Notes under the pieces: model-generated
Seen by the model: the letters and a program-made list of their open reading frames with translations, nothing else
Told to the model about the DNA's origin: nothing
Databases searched by the model: none
Assembly: GCA_903838675.1 (NCBI GenBank)
Contig: CAILZI010000178.1
Location: 1 to 64,000 of the forward strand
Direction: 5' to 3'
DNA from: an uncultured Verrucomicrobiota bacterium
GTDB taxonomy: Bacteria > Verrucomicrobiota > Verrucomicrobiia > Verrucomicrobiales > Verrucomicrobiaceae
Length of the DNA stretch: 64,000 bases
Part shown: positions 15,247 to 24,646 of the stretch, piece by piece
How positions within the stretch are numbered: position 1 is the first letter of the stretch
Layout: the number at the start of each line of letters is the position of its first letter
Made by a program: the position numbers and the translations under genes

Positions 15247-16911
15247 ATGTCCAAAAATCTCAGTGCCCTCTCTTTCCGCAAAGGTGTCGAAAAAAACGTC
15301 TTTGAGCGCATGGTTGATGCCGCTAGCAAAGCGGGAACAGCTGAGAAACATGACCTCGTTCACCAGATGGGGCAGGATCACCTGTTTGGCGATGCCATCA
15401 CCCTCGGCGCGGTGTCATTCTACGATTTCCTGAAAAAGGAGAACGAGGGTAAGAAGGTGTTCGTCTGCAACGGCAGCGCCTGCTTGTGTGCTGGCACTCA
15501 GGAAAAGCTCCACCACACGCTGGAGTCGCATTTCAATCCGGAAGAGATCGGCCACATCTGCTGCCTGGGCCGCTGCCATGAAGGCGGCGCTTTGCAGTAT
15601 CAGGGCAAAAACTACTCTGGCCAGAGTGATGCCGCACTGGCCGAACTTGTGAAGACAGGGAAGGGGGACGCGGAAGATCGCTACGCCGTCGTCTCGCACC
15701 TGCAGCCTGCACAACTCACCGCCGAGTTTCCCGGCATCGACGCCTATTACGCGCCATTCAAAGCGCTGATCACGGGTGGTGATCGCGATGCCTTGGGCGC
15801 GGAACTGAAGGACAGCGGCTTGCGTGGACGTGGCGGTGCGGGCTTTCCATTACATTTCAAATGGTCCAGCTGCCGTGCAGCAGCGGGCGCGGTGAAGTAC
15901 ATCGTCTGCAATGCGGACGAAGGAGATCCCGGTGCCTACATCGACAAGTACCTTATGGAGAAGCAGCCGCACAGCGTCTTGCTTGGCATGATGGTCGCCG
16001 GTTGGTTTGCGGGAGCGGAGAACGGCATCCTCTACATCCGGGCCGAGTATCCGGACTCCGTCACCCTCATCAATGAAGCTATCGAAGACCTGCGTGCCGC
16101 GGGTCTGCTGGGGCAGAACATCCTGGGCAGTGGCTTCAACTTCGTGCTGAAGTCCATCAAAGGCGCTGGTGCTTACATCTGCGGAGAGGAAACCGCGCTG
16201 CTCGCCAGCCTGGAAGGCCAGCGTCCGGAAGTGCGCACACGTCCGCCATTTCCCACCATCGAAGGCCTCTTCCGCAAGCCGACCATCGTTAACAACGTTG
16301 AGACCTTTTCCAACATCCGCACCATCCTTACTCTGGGTGGCAAAGGTTACGCGCAGATCGGCACGCCGCAGTCCACCGGACCGAAGCTGCTCTCGCTTGA
16401 CTCCCATTTCGTGAAGCCCGGCATCTATGAAGTCGCTATGGGGACGCCGCTGCAGACGGTCTTTGACCTCGCGGGTGGTTTCAAAAGCACGATCAAGGCC
16501 GTGCAGATTGGCGGCCCACTCGGCGGCATCGTGCCACTCTCTCACATCGGTCGTCTCACGGTGGATTTTGAGAGCTTCAAAAAGGCAGGCTTCCTGCTCG
16601 GCCACGCCGGCGTCGTCAGCATCCCCGAATCGATGCCGATGATCGAGTACATCCAGCACATGTTTCAGTTCACCGCGGATGAAAGCTGCGGCAAATGCTT
16701 CCCGTGCCGCCTCGGCAGCACGCGCGGCAAAGAACTCATCGCCAAAGCCCGCAGCGACAGCAGCTACAAGATCGACCGCGAACTGATCACTGACCTGCTC
16801 GACACGATGGAGCAGACTTCCCTCTGTGCCCTCGGTGGCGGCGTGCCACTACCCATCAAGAATGCGCTGGAGCATTTTGATGCTGAACTTCGTCCTTATT
16901 TCAAAGCCTAG
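15247..16911 (+). CDS. NAD-dependent formate dehydrogenase, fused gamma/beta subunit (FdsG-FdsB/NuoEF-like)
   Basis: This 554-residue flavoprotein passes electrons from formate oxidation to NAD. The N-terminal thioredoxin-like domain (about 1-140) has the NuoE/FdsG 2Fe-2S cysteines in VCNGSACLCAGT and ICCLGRCHEGG. The NuoF/FdsB part follows: GRGGAGFP for NADH, YIVCNADEGDPGAY for FMN, GAGAYICGEETAL, and the C-terminal 4Fe-4S ligands ESCGKCFPCR plus CALGGG. The catalytic subunit follows after 24 bp. A HoxF-type hydrogenase or NADH dehydrogenase is less likely because of that partner. Confidence 0.88.
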   Translation: MSKNLSALSFRKGVEKNVFERMVDAASKAGTAEKHDLVHQMGQDHLFGDAITLGAVSFYDFLKKENEGKKVFVCNGSACLCAGTQEKLHHTLESHFNPEEIGHICCLGRCHEGGALQYQGKNYSGQSDAALAELVKTGKGDAEDRYAVVSHLQPAQLTAEFPGIDAYYAPFKALITGGDRDALGAELKDSGLRGRGGAGFPLHFKWSSCRAAAGAVKYIVCNADEGDPGAYIDKYLMEKQPHSVLLGMMVAGWFAGAENGILYIRAEYPDSVTLINEAIEDLRAAGLLGQNILGSGFNFVLKSIKGAGAYICGEETALLASLEGQRPEVRTRPPFPTIEGLFRKPTIVNNVETFSNIRTILTLGGKGYAQIGTPQSTGPKLLSLDSHFVKPGIYEVAMGTPLQTVFDLAGGFKSTIKAVQIGGPLGGIVPLSHIGRLTVDFESFKKAGFLLGHAGVVSIPESMPMIEYIQHMFQFTADESCGKCFPCRLGSTRGKELIAKARSDSSYKIDRELITDLLDTMEQTSLCALGGGVPLPIKNALEHFDAELRPYFKA

Positions 16912-16935
16912 ACTCCATCCCAAACCACCCCTGTT

Positions 16936-19707
16936 ATGGTCAAGGATCTCTCCACCCTCACAGCTTTCATTGATGGCGATGCACATCAGTTCAAAGAAGG
17001 CGACACGCTGTTGAATTTCATCGACCGTCATCGCGGACGCGGGCATGTGCCGACGTTGTGTGATGCGCCGCAGCTTGAGCCGTATGGCGCGTGCCGTGTG
17101 TGTTCGGTCGAAGTTGCGCTTCAGGCCGATGGACCGCGCCGCGTGGTGGCCTCCTGCCACACGCCGCTGACGGCGGGAATGCATGTGTTCACCGAATCGC
17201 CGAAGGTGCGGAAGCTGCGCAAGAACATCGTAGAGCTGGTGCTGACGGACCATCCGCTGGACTGCCTGACCTGCGAAGTGAGCGGCAACTGCGAGCTGCA
17301 AACCGTGGCCGCGAAGGTGGGTGTCCGCGGTGTGCGCTATCCGGCGGGGGCGAACCATCTGGACCGCAAGAAGGACCATTCGCACGCCTACATGACGTCC
17401 GAACTTTCGAAGTGCATCAACTGCTCGCGCTGCGTGCGCGCGTGCGATGAAATCCAGGGGCAGCATGTGCTCTCCATGCATGGCCGTGGCTTCAATGCGA
17501 AGATCATCAAAGGGCTGGATGAATCGTTTGCGGACTCCGAGTGTGTCTCCTGCGGCGCCTGCTCCCAGGCCTGTCCGACTTCGGCCATCAGCGATGTGTT
17601 CTTCTCCAAGTCCATCGAAGCGACGAAGAAGACGCGCACGATCTGCACCTACTGCGGTGTGGGCTGCAATCTCAACGTGGCCACCAAGGGAGACCAGGTG
17701 CTCAGCATTCAGGCTCCGGTAGATGCTGAGGTGAACCACGCCCACACCTGCCTGAAGGGCCGCTTTGCCTTCAAGTTTTACAACCACAAGGACCGCCTGC
17801 GCACGCCGCTCATTAAGCAGCCGGACGGGCAATTCAAGGAATCGACTTGGGACGAGGCGTATGATCATATCTTCGCCAATCTGACCCGCATCAAAAATGA
17901 CCATGGAGGGCAGGCGGTGGCGGGTATTTCCTCCGCACGCTGCACCAATGAGGAGAACTACCTCATGCAGAAGTTCATCCGCGGCGTCATGGGCACAAAC
18001 AACATCGACTGCTGCGCCCGCGTCTGCCATTCGCCCACGGCCTGGGGCATGCAGAAGAGCTTTGGCACCGGCGCGGCGACGAACTCGTATGAGGACATCG
18101 AGCACACGCGCTGCGTCATGGTCATCGGAGCGAATCCCACGGAAGGCCATCCGGTGACGGGTGCGCGCATGAAGCAGCACATCATGAAGGGCACGCCGCT
18201 GATCGTGATCGACCCGCGCAAGATCGAGCTCGTGCCGTATGCGAAACACCACCTGCAACTGCGCCCCGGCACGAACGTGGCGCTGCTGAACATGTTTGCG
18301 CGCTGCATTCTCGACGCTGGTTTGGTGAAGACCGAGTTCGTCAAGAAGCGCTGTGAAAACTGGGATGAGTTTGAGAATGGCCTGCGTGCGCTTGACCTGG
18401 AGGCGCTGCAAAAGATCACCGGTGTAAGCATCGATCTCGTGCGCGCCGCCGCCATCGAATACGCCTCCGCCGAAGCCGCGATGAGCTTCCATGGGCTTGG
18501 CGTCACCGAGCACGAGCAGGGCGCGAAGACCGTCATGCTCATCTCCAATCTCGCCATGATGACCGGCAACATCGGACGTCCCGGCGTGGGAGTGAATCCG
18601 CTGCGCGGCCAGAACAACGTGCAGGGCGCGGCTGACATGGGCTGTCAGCCGCATCAAGGTGCGGGCTACTTCGAGATGGCCGACGTGGAAGTGCAGAAGC
18701 GCTACGCCGATTTCTATGGCGTGCCTAGCCCAAGCGAGCCCGGTTGGAAAATCCCGCAGATGTTTGATGCCGCCGTGGAAGGCAAACTGAAAGCGCTCTG
18801 GCTGATGGGTGAAGATGTGGTGCAGACTGATCCCGATGCCCATCACGTGCGCCATGCGATGGAGAGCCTCGAATTCCTCGTGGTGCAGGAAATCTTTATG
18901 ACAGAAACGGCGAAATACGCTGACGTGATTCTGCCAGCCTCCTCCTTCCTGGAAAAGAGCGGCACATTCACGAATGCCGAGCGTCGCATGCAGCGCGTAA
19001 ACGCCGCCGTGAAGCCCCTCGCGGGCACCAAGCCCGATGGTCAGATCATGTGCGAAGTCTTGCAGCGCTTTGGCTTCCCGCAGGCAGATTACACGCCGGA
19101 TGGTGTGCTGGCAGAGATTGCCCAAATTGTGCCCTTTTTCAAAGGCGCCACCTGGGAAAACCTGGGCATCAATGGCAAGCAGTGGCCGGTCAAAGAAGGT
19201 GGCGTGGACACGCAGATCATGCACCAGGAGCAGTTCACGCGCGGCAAAGGCCACTTCCATTTCTTCCCCTGGGTGGAGTCCACCGAGTTGAAGACCAACG
19301 GCCAGGAGTTCCCCTTCATCCTCACGACCGGACGCATTCTGGAGCACTACAACTGCGGCACCATGACACGCCGCACCGGCAATAGCGACATCGTCACGCA
19401 GGACCTTCTTTCCATCAATCCCGAGGATGCCAAGCGCAAAGGCATCCGCGATGGTGACATCGCCCGCCTTTCAAGCGCCCGTGGCGAGGTGGAGCTGGAA
19501 GCTCGCGTCACCGATGAGGTGAAGCCCGGCATCCTCTACACCACCTTCCATTTCCCCGAAGCCATGGTGAACAACGTCACCGGCCAGGGCTGCGATGGCG
19601 ACACGATGTGCCCTGAGTACAAAGTGGTTGCCGCCGATGTCGAACTTGTGCGCATGGGCAAGCTGAAGAAAAAGCAGAAGGATGGTTTTGCGCCCGCGCT
19701 GGTGTGA
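16936..19707 (+). CDS. fdsA: Formate dehydrogenase catalytic alpha subunit (FdsA-like)
   Basis: The 923-residue molybdopterin enzyme oxidises formate to CO2 and passes electrons through iron-sulfur clusters to the flavin subunit upstream. The N-terminal NuoG-like part holds a 2Fe-2S cluster (ACRVCSVEV, CHTPL) and a His/Cys cluster (DHPLDCLTCEVSGNC). Two 4Fe-4S clusters follow (CINCSRCVRAC, CVSCGACSQACP), then another next to the cofactor (CTYCGVGCNL). The Mo ligand is Cys364 in RVCHSPT, followed by the conserved His365, so no selenocysteine is used. No fdhD-type maturation gene lies nearby. The stop overlaps the next start by 4 bp. Confidence 0.93.
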   Translation: MVKDLSTLTAFIDGDAHQFKEGDTLLNFIDRHRGRGHVPTLCDAPQLEPYGACRVCSVEVALQADGPRRVVASCHTPLTAGMHVFTESPKVRKLRKNIVELVLTDHPLDCLTCEVSGNCELQTVAAKVGVRGVRYPAGANHLDRKKDHSHAYMTSELSKCINCSRCVRACDEIQGQHVLSMHGRGFNAKIIKGLDESFADSECVSCGACSQACPTSAISDVFFSKSIEATKKTRTICTYCGVGCNLNVATKGDQVLSIQAPVDAEVNHAHTCLKGRFAFKFYNHKDRLRTPLIKQPDGQFKESTWDEAYDHIFANLTRIKNDHGGQAVAGISSARCTNEENYLMQKFIRGVMGTNNIDCCARVCHSPTAWGMQKSFGTGAATNSYEDIEHTRCVMVIGANPTEGHPVTGARMKQHIMKGTPLIVIDPRKIELVPYAKHHLQLRPGTNVALLNMFARCILDAGLVKTEFVKKRCENWDEFENGLRALDLEALQKITGVSIDLVRAAAIEYASAEAAMSFHGLGVTEHEQGAKTVMLISNLAMMTGNIGRPGVGVNPLRGQNNVQGAADMGCQPHQGAGYFEMADVEVQKRYADFYGVPSPSEPGWKIPQMFDAAVEGKLKALWLMGEDVVQTDPDAHHVRHAMESLEFLVVQEIFMTETAKYADVILPASSFLEKSGTFTNAERRMQRVNAAVKPLAGTKPDGQIMCEVLQRFGFPQADYTPDGVLAEIAQIVPFFKGATWENLGINGKQWPVKEGGVDTQIMHQEQFTRGKGHFHFFPWVESTELKTNGQEFPFILTTGRILEHYNCGTMTRRTGNSDIVTQDLLSINPEDAKRKGIRDGDIARLSSARGEVELEARVTDEVKPGILYTTFHFPEAMVNNVTGQGCDGDTMCPEYKVVAADVELVRMGKLKKKQKDGFAPALV

Positions 19708-20768
19708 ATAATCGGTTCAAGTACTTTAAATGCGTGCGGCGTGCTGTCACAGCACTTCTGGTGGTGTGCACACTTTGCGGTGGGGCACTGCGTGCCGAGG
19801 TGCTGGTCATACCGGTGGTGGGACAGGGATGGCGGATCAAATTTGAGGGCCCGGTGCTTGCTGTGGAAAGCCAGTATTTCGATGCGGACGGACTGATCTA
19901 TCGAGGCAATGCGGGGCGGTTCAATGTATCGGCTCGTGTGGAAGGTCAGCCCAGCAGTGGTGGCGACAGCAAAGCCTGCCGCGATCACCTCTGGAAGAAG
20001 GCCGCCCAGAATCCGATGATTCAAAAGGAGAGCATCAAGCTGTGGAGCGCGAAATGGTGCGAGTGCGTGGAGTATGTGACTGTAGACGAGAGCCAGGGGG
20101 AGCGAATGACCCAGGCGAACATCAACTGCTACTTCGAGCTTCTGGGCAAATGGGTCGATGTGCATGCGTCGGTCATCTCACCGACTGACGAGGACACCCA
20201 GATGCTGAAGAGGATGGGGGAGTCTTTAATCTACTGCACCTTTGCCCGGCCCAAAAGCGGGCCGCAGGAGTTTTTGATGGGTGGAATGGGCCGGTTGAGG
20301 ATGATTGTTCCTGAGGAGTGGCAGGTGGGAAACCAGTGTGTGACCAGGGGGATCGGGACGGCTGAGCAGCACACGCTCTCGCTCTTCTCCGCCACGGATC
20401 TTAACAAGAACTGGAAGATGACCTTTTTCAACAGTGCCGTGAGCTACAAGACGCTGAAGGATATCGAGACGACGGCTCAGACTGCTGTGCAGTCTGCTGC
20501 CGCCCGTTCGATGGAAGGGGCAGATCAATTGCAGGAGATCAAGCTGAAGCAGGGCGTTGGCTGCCAGGCGGTTTATACGGATGCGGCGCTGGCGGATAAG
20601 CCGGTGGAAATCGGCAATGCGAAGGTCATCTGCTCGGGCTTCGTGGCACCGATGCCGAACGTGCTGGGCACGGTCACGATCTTTGCGGATGATGCCAAGG
20701 ATGCAGATTTACTGGCCGCGATTCAGGCGCTGGGGACGATTGAGTGGGTGGCAGGCAAGGCGCAGTGA
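19704..20768 (+). CDS. Exported hypothetical protein coupled to formate dehydrogenase
   Basis: A 354-residue protein starting at GTG 19704, four bases inside the fdsA stop region. It has a hydrophobic leader (about 14-31, ending ALRAEV), then a mixed alpha/beta soluble portion with several Cys residues. I do not recognise the family. The overlap suggests co-translation with the dehydrogenase, but nothing in the sequence ties it to formate chemistry. The GTG start and lack of a separate ribosome-binding site make the exact N-terminus uncertain. Confidence 0.7.
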   Translation: MNNRFKYFKCVRRAVTALLVVCTLCGGALRAEVLVIPVVGQGWRIKFEGPVLAVESQYFDADGLIYRGNAGRFNVSARVEGQPSSGGDSKACRDHLWKKAAQNPMIQKESIKLWSAKWCECVEYVTVDESQGERMTQANINCYFELLGKWVDVHASVISPTDEDTQMLKRMGESLIYCTFARPKSGPQEFLMGGMGRLRMIVPEEWQVGNQCVTRGIGTAEQHTLSLFSATDLNKNWKMTFFNSAVSYKTLKDIETTAQTAVQSAAARSMEGADQLQEIKLKQGVGCQAVYTDAALADKPVEIGNAKVICSGFVAPMPNVLGTVTIFADDAKDADLLAAIQALGTIEWVAGKAQ

Positions 20769-20826
20769 GAAATCTTGAAGCTTTCACTCATGGCCGTGGC
20801 GTATGCTCTGGCCAGTATCAACCCCC

Positions 20827-21570
20827 ATGTCAGCCCGCATTCTCATCGTCACAGACCTGCACCAGCGCGCCGTACTCTATGCGGCGCTGTTGAAACTGGC
20901 GGCTGAGATCAAACCGGACGTGGTCATTCTCGGCGGGGATTTTCTGCATGGCACCGGTCTGCCGCCGTATGGGAGCACGCCGCAGCTCACACCGATGCAA
21001 TGCTCCGTGGAACTGCAAGAGATCGCAGCGCCGCTGTTGTTTGTACGCGGCAATCACGAAGACGAGAACTGGTTTGAGTTTCGCGATGCCTGGAAGGCGC
21101 TGCACACCTCCGCGCCGGTGCGTTTGAACGGAGGCTTTGCCATGATCGGAGACATCGGCGTGGTGGGGTTTCCCTGCGCCATGGGGCATGAGGCGGCCTT
21201 CAGCGAAGGCGATCCTCTGGGTGGTGAGCACTATCAGTACTGGTTCAGGAACCTGTTTGCGAATCATGGCGATGATGCGATGCGGCTATGGATCATGCAC
21301 GAACCGCCGACGGGCACGCGGCTCTCTGCTGCAGGCTCTCCAGTTGAAGGCAATTCGTGGTGGCGGGATGCCATCGAGGAGCATCAGCCTGAACTCGTGG
21401 TCTGCGGTCATGATCACACCACGCCGATGGATCGCGGTGTGTGGCTGGATCAGATCGGTACGACGAACGTCATCAACGTCGGTCAGAACATGGATGGTCC
21501 ACTGCATGTAACGCTGGTCGAGAGCTCTGGATCAGGGCGGCTGAAGTTTGAAAAACTCGTGATGGCTTGA
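20827..21570 (+). CDS. Calcineurin-like metallophosphoesterase
   Basis: This is a 247-residue protein with the metallophosphoesterase signature spread along the chain: VTDLHQ near residue 9, GGDFLHG, GNHEDEN and a C-terminal VVCGHDHT. These residues bind two metals and hydrolyse phosphomonoesters or diesters. The start ATG 20827 (MSARILIVTD) fits the family better than an ATG eight codons upstream. No signal peptide is seen, so it is cytoplasmic. The substrate is unknown. It ends 8 bp from the convergent BNR-propeller gene. Confidence 0.88.
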   Translation: MSARILIVTDLHQRAVLYAALLKLAAEIKPDVVILGGDFLHGTGLPPYGSTPQLTPMQCSVELQEIAAPLLFVRGNHEDENWFEFRDAWKALHTSAPVRLNGGFAMIGDIGVVGFPCAMGHEAAFSEGDPLGGEHYQYWFRNLFANHGDDAMRLWIMHEPPTGTRLSAAGSPVEGNSWWRDAIEEHQPELVVCGHDHTTPMDRGVWLDQIGTTNVINVGQNMDGPLHVTLVESSGSGRLKFEKLVMA

Positions 21571-21578
21571 TCCGCCAT

Positions 21579-22685
21579 TCACCCAAACCGCACGCAGTAC
21601 ACCGGTGGCAGATCCGCGCTGAGTCGTTCCCATGAGTCTCCGCCGTTTTCGCTGATCCAGACGGAGCCGGTGGTGCTGCCGAAGGCGAGGGTGTTGCCAT
21701 CTCTGGTGACGTCGAGGCAGTGGCGATAGACCAGATGGTAGGCGTGCTCCTGTGGCAGGCCGTCGCGCAGCGGCTCAAAGGTCTGGCCGACGTTGCGCGT
21801 GCGCATCACGCAGAGGGCACCGTCGCAGGCCACGCGGAATTCGTCCTTGATGCCCGGCACAAACCACGCGGTCTGCGGATCGTGCGGATGCATGGCCACG
21901 GCAAAGCCGAAGTTGGAAGGGTTGGCGTTCAAGATCTCGCGCCAGTTCCTGCCGCCATCGGTGGAGTGAAAGATGCCGTTGTGGTGCTGCATCCAGATCG
22001 TGTCCGGGTCCACTGCGCTCCAGGCGATGCGATGCGCATCCTGAATGCCGGGATCATAGACCTGCTCCGGCGGCACGTATTCCGCACGAATGCCCGCGCC
22101 GATGTTGGTCCAGCTGGCGCCATTGTCGGTGGATTCCCACATGCCGCCGCAGGAGACGGCGATGAGCAGGCGGTGGCGGTTGCGTGGATCGACGAGGATG
22201 GTGTGAATGCCCGGCCACTCCGCGCCGCCGCCCATCCATTTGGCACGTCCGGGATCATTCCACAGGCTTTCAACGAGATGCCATGAGGTTCCGCCATCGA
22301 GTGAGTGAAATAAACCGCCCGGCAGCGTGCCGCACCAAAGTTCTCCTGCGGCTCCGCCAGCCTCCAGCGCCCAGACTTTTTTAACATCCCATGGGATGGG
22401 CTGCTGGTTCACGAAATTGATCACCTCAGGTACATCCTCCGGCTTCGGCGGAAAAGCCGGGCAGGCGAGTTCTTTCCAGCTCGCGCCGGAATCCTTCGAA
22501 GCGTGAAACTTGGTGCCGAAATGTCCGTGCTCCACAGCGGCATAGAGCATTCCATCGCGCGCATCCGGCAGCAGCATGGGCACCTGCACGCCAAGAAAGG
22601 AATTGCGGGTGACGCGCCATCCAGCAGCGCTGCGTTCTGCTTCGATGAGCCCTTTGCGGGTGCCGAGGTAGAGTTTCGTGTTCAT
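21579..22685 (-). CDS. BNR/exo-alpha-sialidase-like beta-propeller protein
   Basis: The 368-residue protein contains repeated BNR-type motifs (S-x-D-x-G-x-[ST]-W), for example SKDSGASW, SLDGGTSW, STDNGASW, STDGGRNW and SENGGDSW, about one per propeller blade. It has no signal peptide from ATG 22685 (MNTKLYLGTRKG). The first ATG is confirmed by the abutting upstream gene. Catalytic sialidase residues are not evident, so it is better called a propeller of unknown ligand. It is the last gene of a three-gene leftward operon after an MFS transporter and a MoaD-like protein. Confidence 0.8.
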   Translation of the reverse strand: MNTKLYLGTRKGLIEAERSAAGWRVTRNSFLGVQVPMLLPDARDGMLYAAVEHGHFGTKFHASKDSGASWKELACPAFPPKPEDVPEVINFVNQQPIPWDVKKVWALEAGGAAGELWCGTLPGGLFHSLDGGTSWHLVESLWNDPGRAKWMGGGAEWPGIHTILVDPRNRHRLLIAVSCGGMWESTDNGASWTNIGAGIRAEYVPPEQVYDPGIQDAHRIAWSAVDPDTIWMQHHNGIFHSTDGGRNWREILNANPSNFGFAVAMHPHDPQTAWFVPGIKDEFRVACDGALCVMRTRNVGQTFEPLRDGLPQEHAYHLVYRHCLDVTRDGNTLAFGSTTGSVWISENGGDSWERLSADLPPVYCVRFG

Positions 22686-22689
22686 GATT

Positions 22690-22959
22690 TCATCCTCCCG
22701 AGAGTGCCTGCATGACAAAGATTTCTGAGTCTGTGCGCACGGCATCTGCCAGCCGCCGCCGGTCGGTGATGGCGGTGCCATCCACAAACACGACGACATG
22801 CTGCCGCACAGCGCCCTGATCATCCAGCACATAGCTGCGCAGAACCGGATGCTGCGTGAACACGGCGTGCAAAGCTTCGTGCACCGTGGCTCCATCCACC
22901 TGGCAGATGGGTGCTGCCGTCTGGCTTGCGAGATTGGCGGTAAAGTGAACCGTGGGCAT
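22690..22959 (-). CDS. MoaD/ThiS-like ubiquitin-fold protein
   Basis: An 89-residue protein with the beta-grasp pattern of MoaD and ThiS and the diagnostic C-terminal diglycine (QALSGG). In that superfamily the terminal Gly is activated as an adenylate or thiocarboxylate to carry sulfur, or is joined to a protein. No MoeB/ThiF E1 enzyme and no molybdopterin or thiamine gene lies next to it. It stands 11 bp after the MFS gene and 4 bp before the BNR-propeller gene, so all three are likely expressed together. Its job here is therefore unclear. Confidence 0.8.
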   Translation of the reverse strand: MPTVHFTANLASQTAAPICQVDGATVHEALHAVFTQHPVLRSYVLDDQGAVRQHVVVFVDGTAITDRRRLADAVRTDSEIFVMQALSGG

Positions 22960-22970
22960 GGGCGCGTTTT

Positions 22971-24245
22971 TTATTCGGGCAAATCTTCTCCTTGCGTCTC
23001 CGGCAGACAAGTGAGGAAAATCAGGCCGAGCAGGAAAAATCCGCCAAGGCAGGTGATCGCCGTACGAAGGTCCAGGGTCGATTTCATCCAGGCGCTGAGC
23101 CAGATGAGCACGGGCGCAGCGAGCATGCGGCCCGTGTTGAAACAAAAGCCGGAACCCGTGGCGCGAAGGTGTGTGGGAAACAGCGCCGGGAAAAACGCCG
23201 CGTAGCCCGCATGGATGCCCTGGGCAAAGAAGCCGAACACCGGCAGCAGCACGAGCAGGAGGGTGTAGCTGCCGACATAGGACGGGAGCCAGCAGACGAT
23301 GGGAGTCATTGCCAGTGCGGCGAGGTGCATGATGACAAAGGTCTTCTTGCAGCCCCAGCGGGAACTCAGCGGCCCAAACGCCAGCATGCCTGCACCAGCG
23401 CCTGCCGTTTGAATGAAACCAAAAGCGATCTTCGATTTGCTGGCCCAGTCTGGATCGCCTGCTCGCTTGAGGAAATCAGCGGCGATGTCCTGACCTGCGA
23501 CCACCACGCCCCAGAATGTGGCGAGTCCTACCATAGCCAGCAGCGCACCGAAGATGGCCCGTGTGCGCCAGCGTGGTGTGCCGAGAAGCTCGCCAAAACT
23601 CCCCATGCGTTTGGCTTTGGACTCACGCGCCTCCTTCCAAGTCTCGGGCTCCTTGATGCTGAGCCGCACCCAAAGAACGAGCAACGCCGGAACGACTCCG
23701 AGCATGTAGGCCGTGCGCCATTGACTGCCGACCCACAAACCGGAGGCGGCGGCGAGCCAGAGGCCTGCGACACTGGTGGCGTGGAAGATGCCACCAGCGC
23801 GCTCGCGTGCTTCTTTTGGGAAGACTTCTGCCACGAGTGCCGCGCCAACGGCCCACTCACCTCCTACGCCCATGGCCACGAGGAAGCGTAGGGTGCCGAC
23901 CTCCCAGATCTCACCGGCAAAGGCGGTGATGCCAGAGAATACGGAGTAAAACAAAATCGTCAGTGCCATCACTGGATTGCGCCCCCACTTGTCCGCCAGT
24001 GAGCTGAACAGCAGGCCGCCAAAAGTGCCGCCGAGCAGGAAGATGCCGAGGAAACGCTCGCCCCATATCTTCACCAGCGGATCGTCAGCCTTCACATGCA
24101 GCAAGTCTGGCAGCATGTCTGCACGAGTCAGATTGTAGATCTGTCCTTCAAACGCATCAAAAACCCAGCCAAGGGATGCGACGAGAAGCACCAGCCATTG
24201 GTAGCGGGTAACGTTGGTGTACCATTTGGGAGAAGCAGAAGACAT
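22971..24245 (-). CDS. MFS transporter
   Basis: A 424-residue protein with twelve hydrophobic segments. It fits the sugar/aromatic-acid-type MFS group: WVFDAFEGQIYNL in helix 1, an A-motif-like LADKWGRNP after helix 2, and a C-terminal GEDLPE tail. It is an inner-membrane secondary transporter of an unknown, probably carboxylated or sugar-like, substrate. It heads the operon with the MoaD-like protein and BNR propeller, which suggests the three act in the same process. Confidence 0.85.
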   Translation of the reverse strand: MSSASPKWYTNVTRYQWLVLLVASLGWVFDAFEGQIYNLTRADMLPDLLHVKADDPLVKIWGERFLGIFLLGGTFGGLLFSSLADKWGRNPVMALTILFYSVFSGITAFAGEIWEVGTLRFLVAMGVGGEWAVGAALVAEVFPKEARERAGGIFHATSVAGLWLAAASGLWVGSQWRTAYMLGVVPALLVLWVRLSIKEPETWKEARESKAKRMGSFGELLGTPRWRTRAIFGALLAMVGLATFWGVVVAGQDIAADFLKRAGDPDWASKSKIAFGFIQTAGAGAGMLAFGPLSSRWGCKKTFVIMHLAALAMTPIVCWLPSYVGSYTLLLVLLPVFGFFAQGIHAGYAAFFPALFPTHLRATGSGFCFNTGRMLAAPVLIWLSAWMKSTLDLRTAITCLGGFFLLGLIFLTCLPETQGEDLPE

Positions 24246-24307
24246 GGTTGGGAATGAGTAAATCGGAATGCTGAAGAAATGTAGAAACAGGAATCAGGAA
24301 AAGCGTT

Positions 24308-24637
24308 ATGGGAACGTACCCGGCCATGAATATTGAACCCTCAACCTGCCAGAGCTGTGGAGCGTGCTGTGCGCAGTACCGCGTCTCCTTTTACTGGCAG
24401 GAGGCGGTGCAGCGTGGTCTGGATGAAAGCATGCTGGTGCAGGTGAGTCCGTGGCAGGTTTGTTTTCGTGGCACGGAGCAGCAGCCGGTGCGCTGCGCGA
24501 ATCTCGTGGGTGAGGTGGGATCGTGTGTTTCATGTCGCATCTACGAGCAACGTACGACGCCGTGCCGGAGTGTTGAGATTGGCGATGACAAGTGCCTGCA
24601 AGCCCGGGCTGCGAGTGGATTGGGTGCATTGGCATGA
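24308..24637 (+). CDS. YkgJ family cysteine cluster protein
   Basis: The 109-residue protein carries the CxxCGACC-type motif (CQSCGACC) near residue 14, followed by CVSCRIYEQRTTPCR, which is the YkgJ zinc/iron-binding pattern. It is small and cytoplasmic, and the family has no proven function. The first ATG (24308) has AGGA 9 bp upstream; a second ATG lies six codons in. It is divergent from the MFS operon and convergent with the Gfo/Idh gene at 24647. Confidence 0.85.
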   Translation: MGTYPAMNIEPSTCQSCGACCAQYRVSFYWQEAVQRGLDESMLVQVSPWQVCFRGTEQQPVRCANLVGEVGSCVSCRIYEQRTTPCRSVEIGDDKCLQARAASGLGALA

Positions 24638-24646
24638 GAGACGATC

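Noticed and set aside
18001..18060. Selenocysteine-containing formate dehydrogenase
   Set aside because: The catalytic position is an ordinary TGC cysteine codon (Cys364) with no in-frame TGA.
16849..19347. An 832-residue open frame on the lower strand opposite fdsA
   Set aside because: It mirrors the coding strand in a high-GC gene, contains no recognised domain or ribosome-binding site, and the upper-strand FdsA frame is fully supported by motifs.
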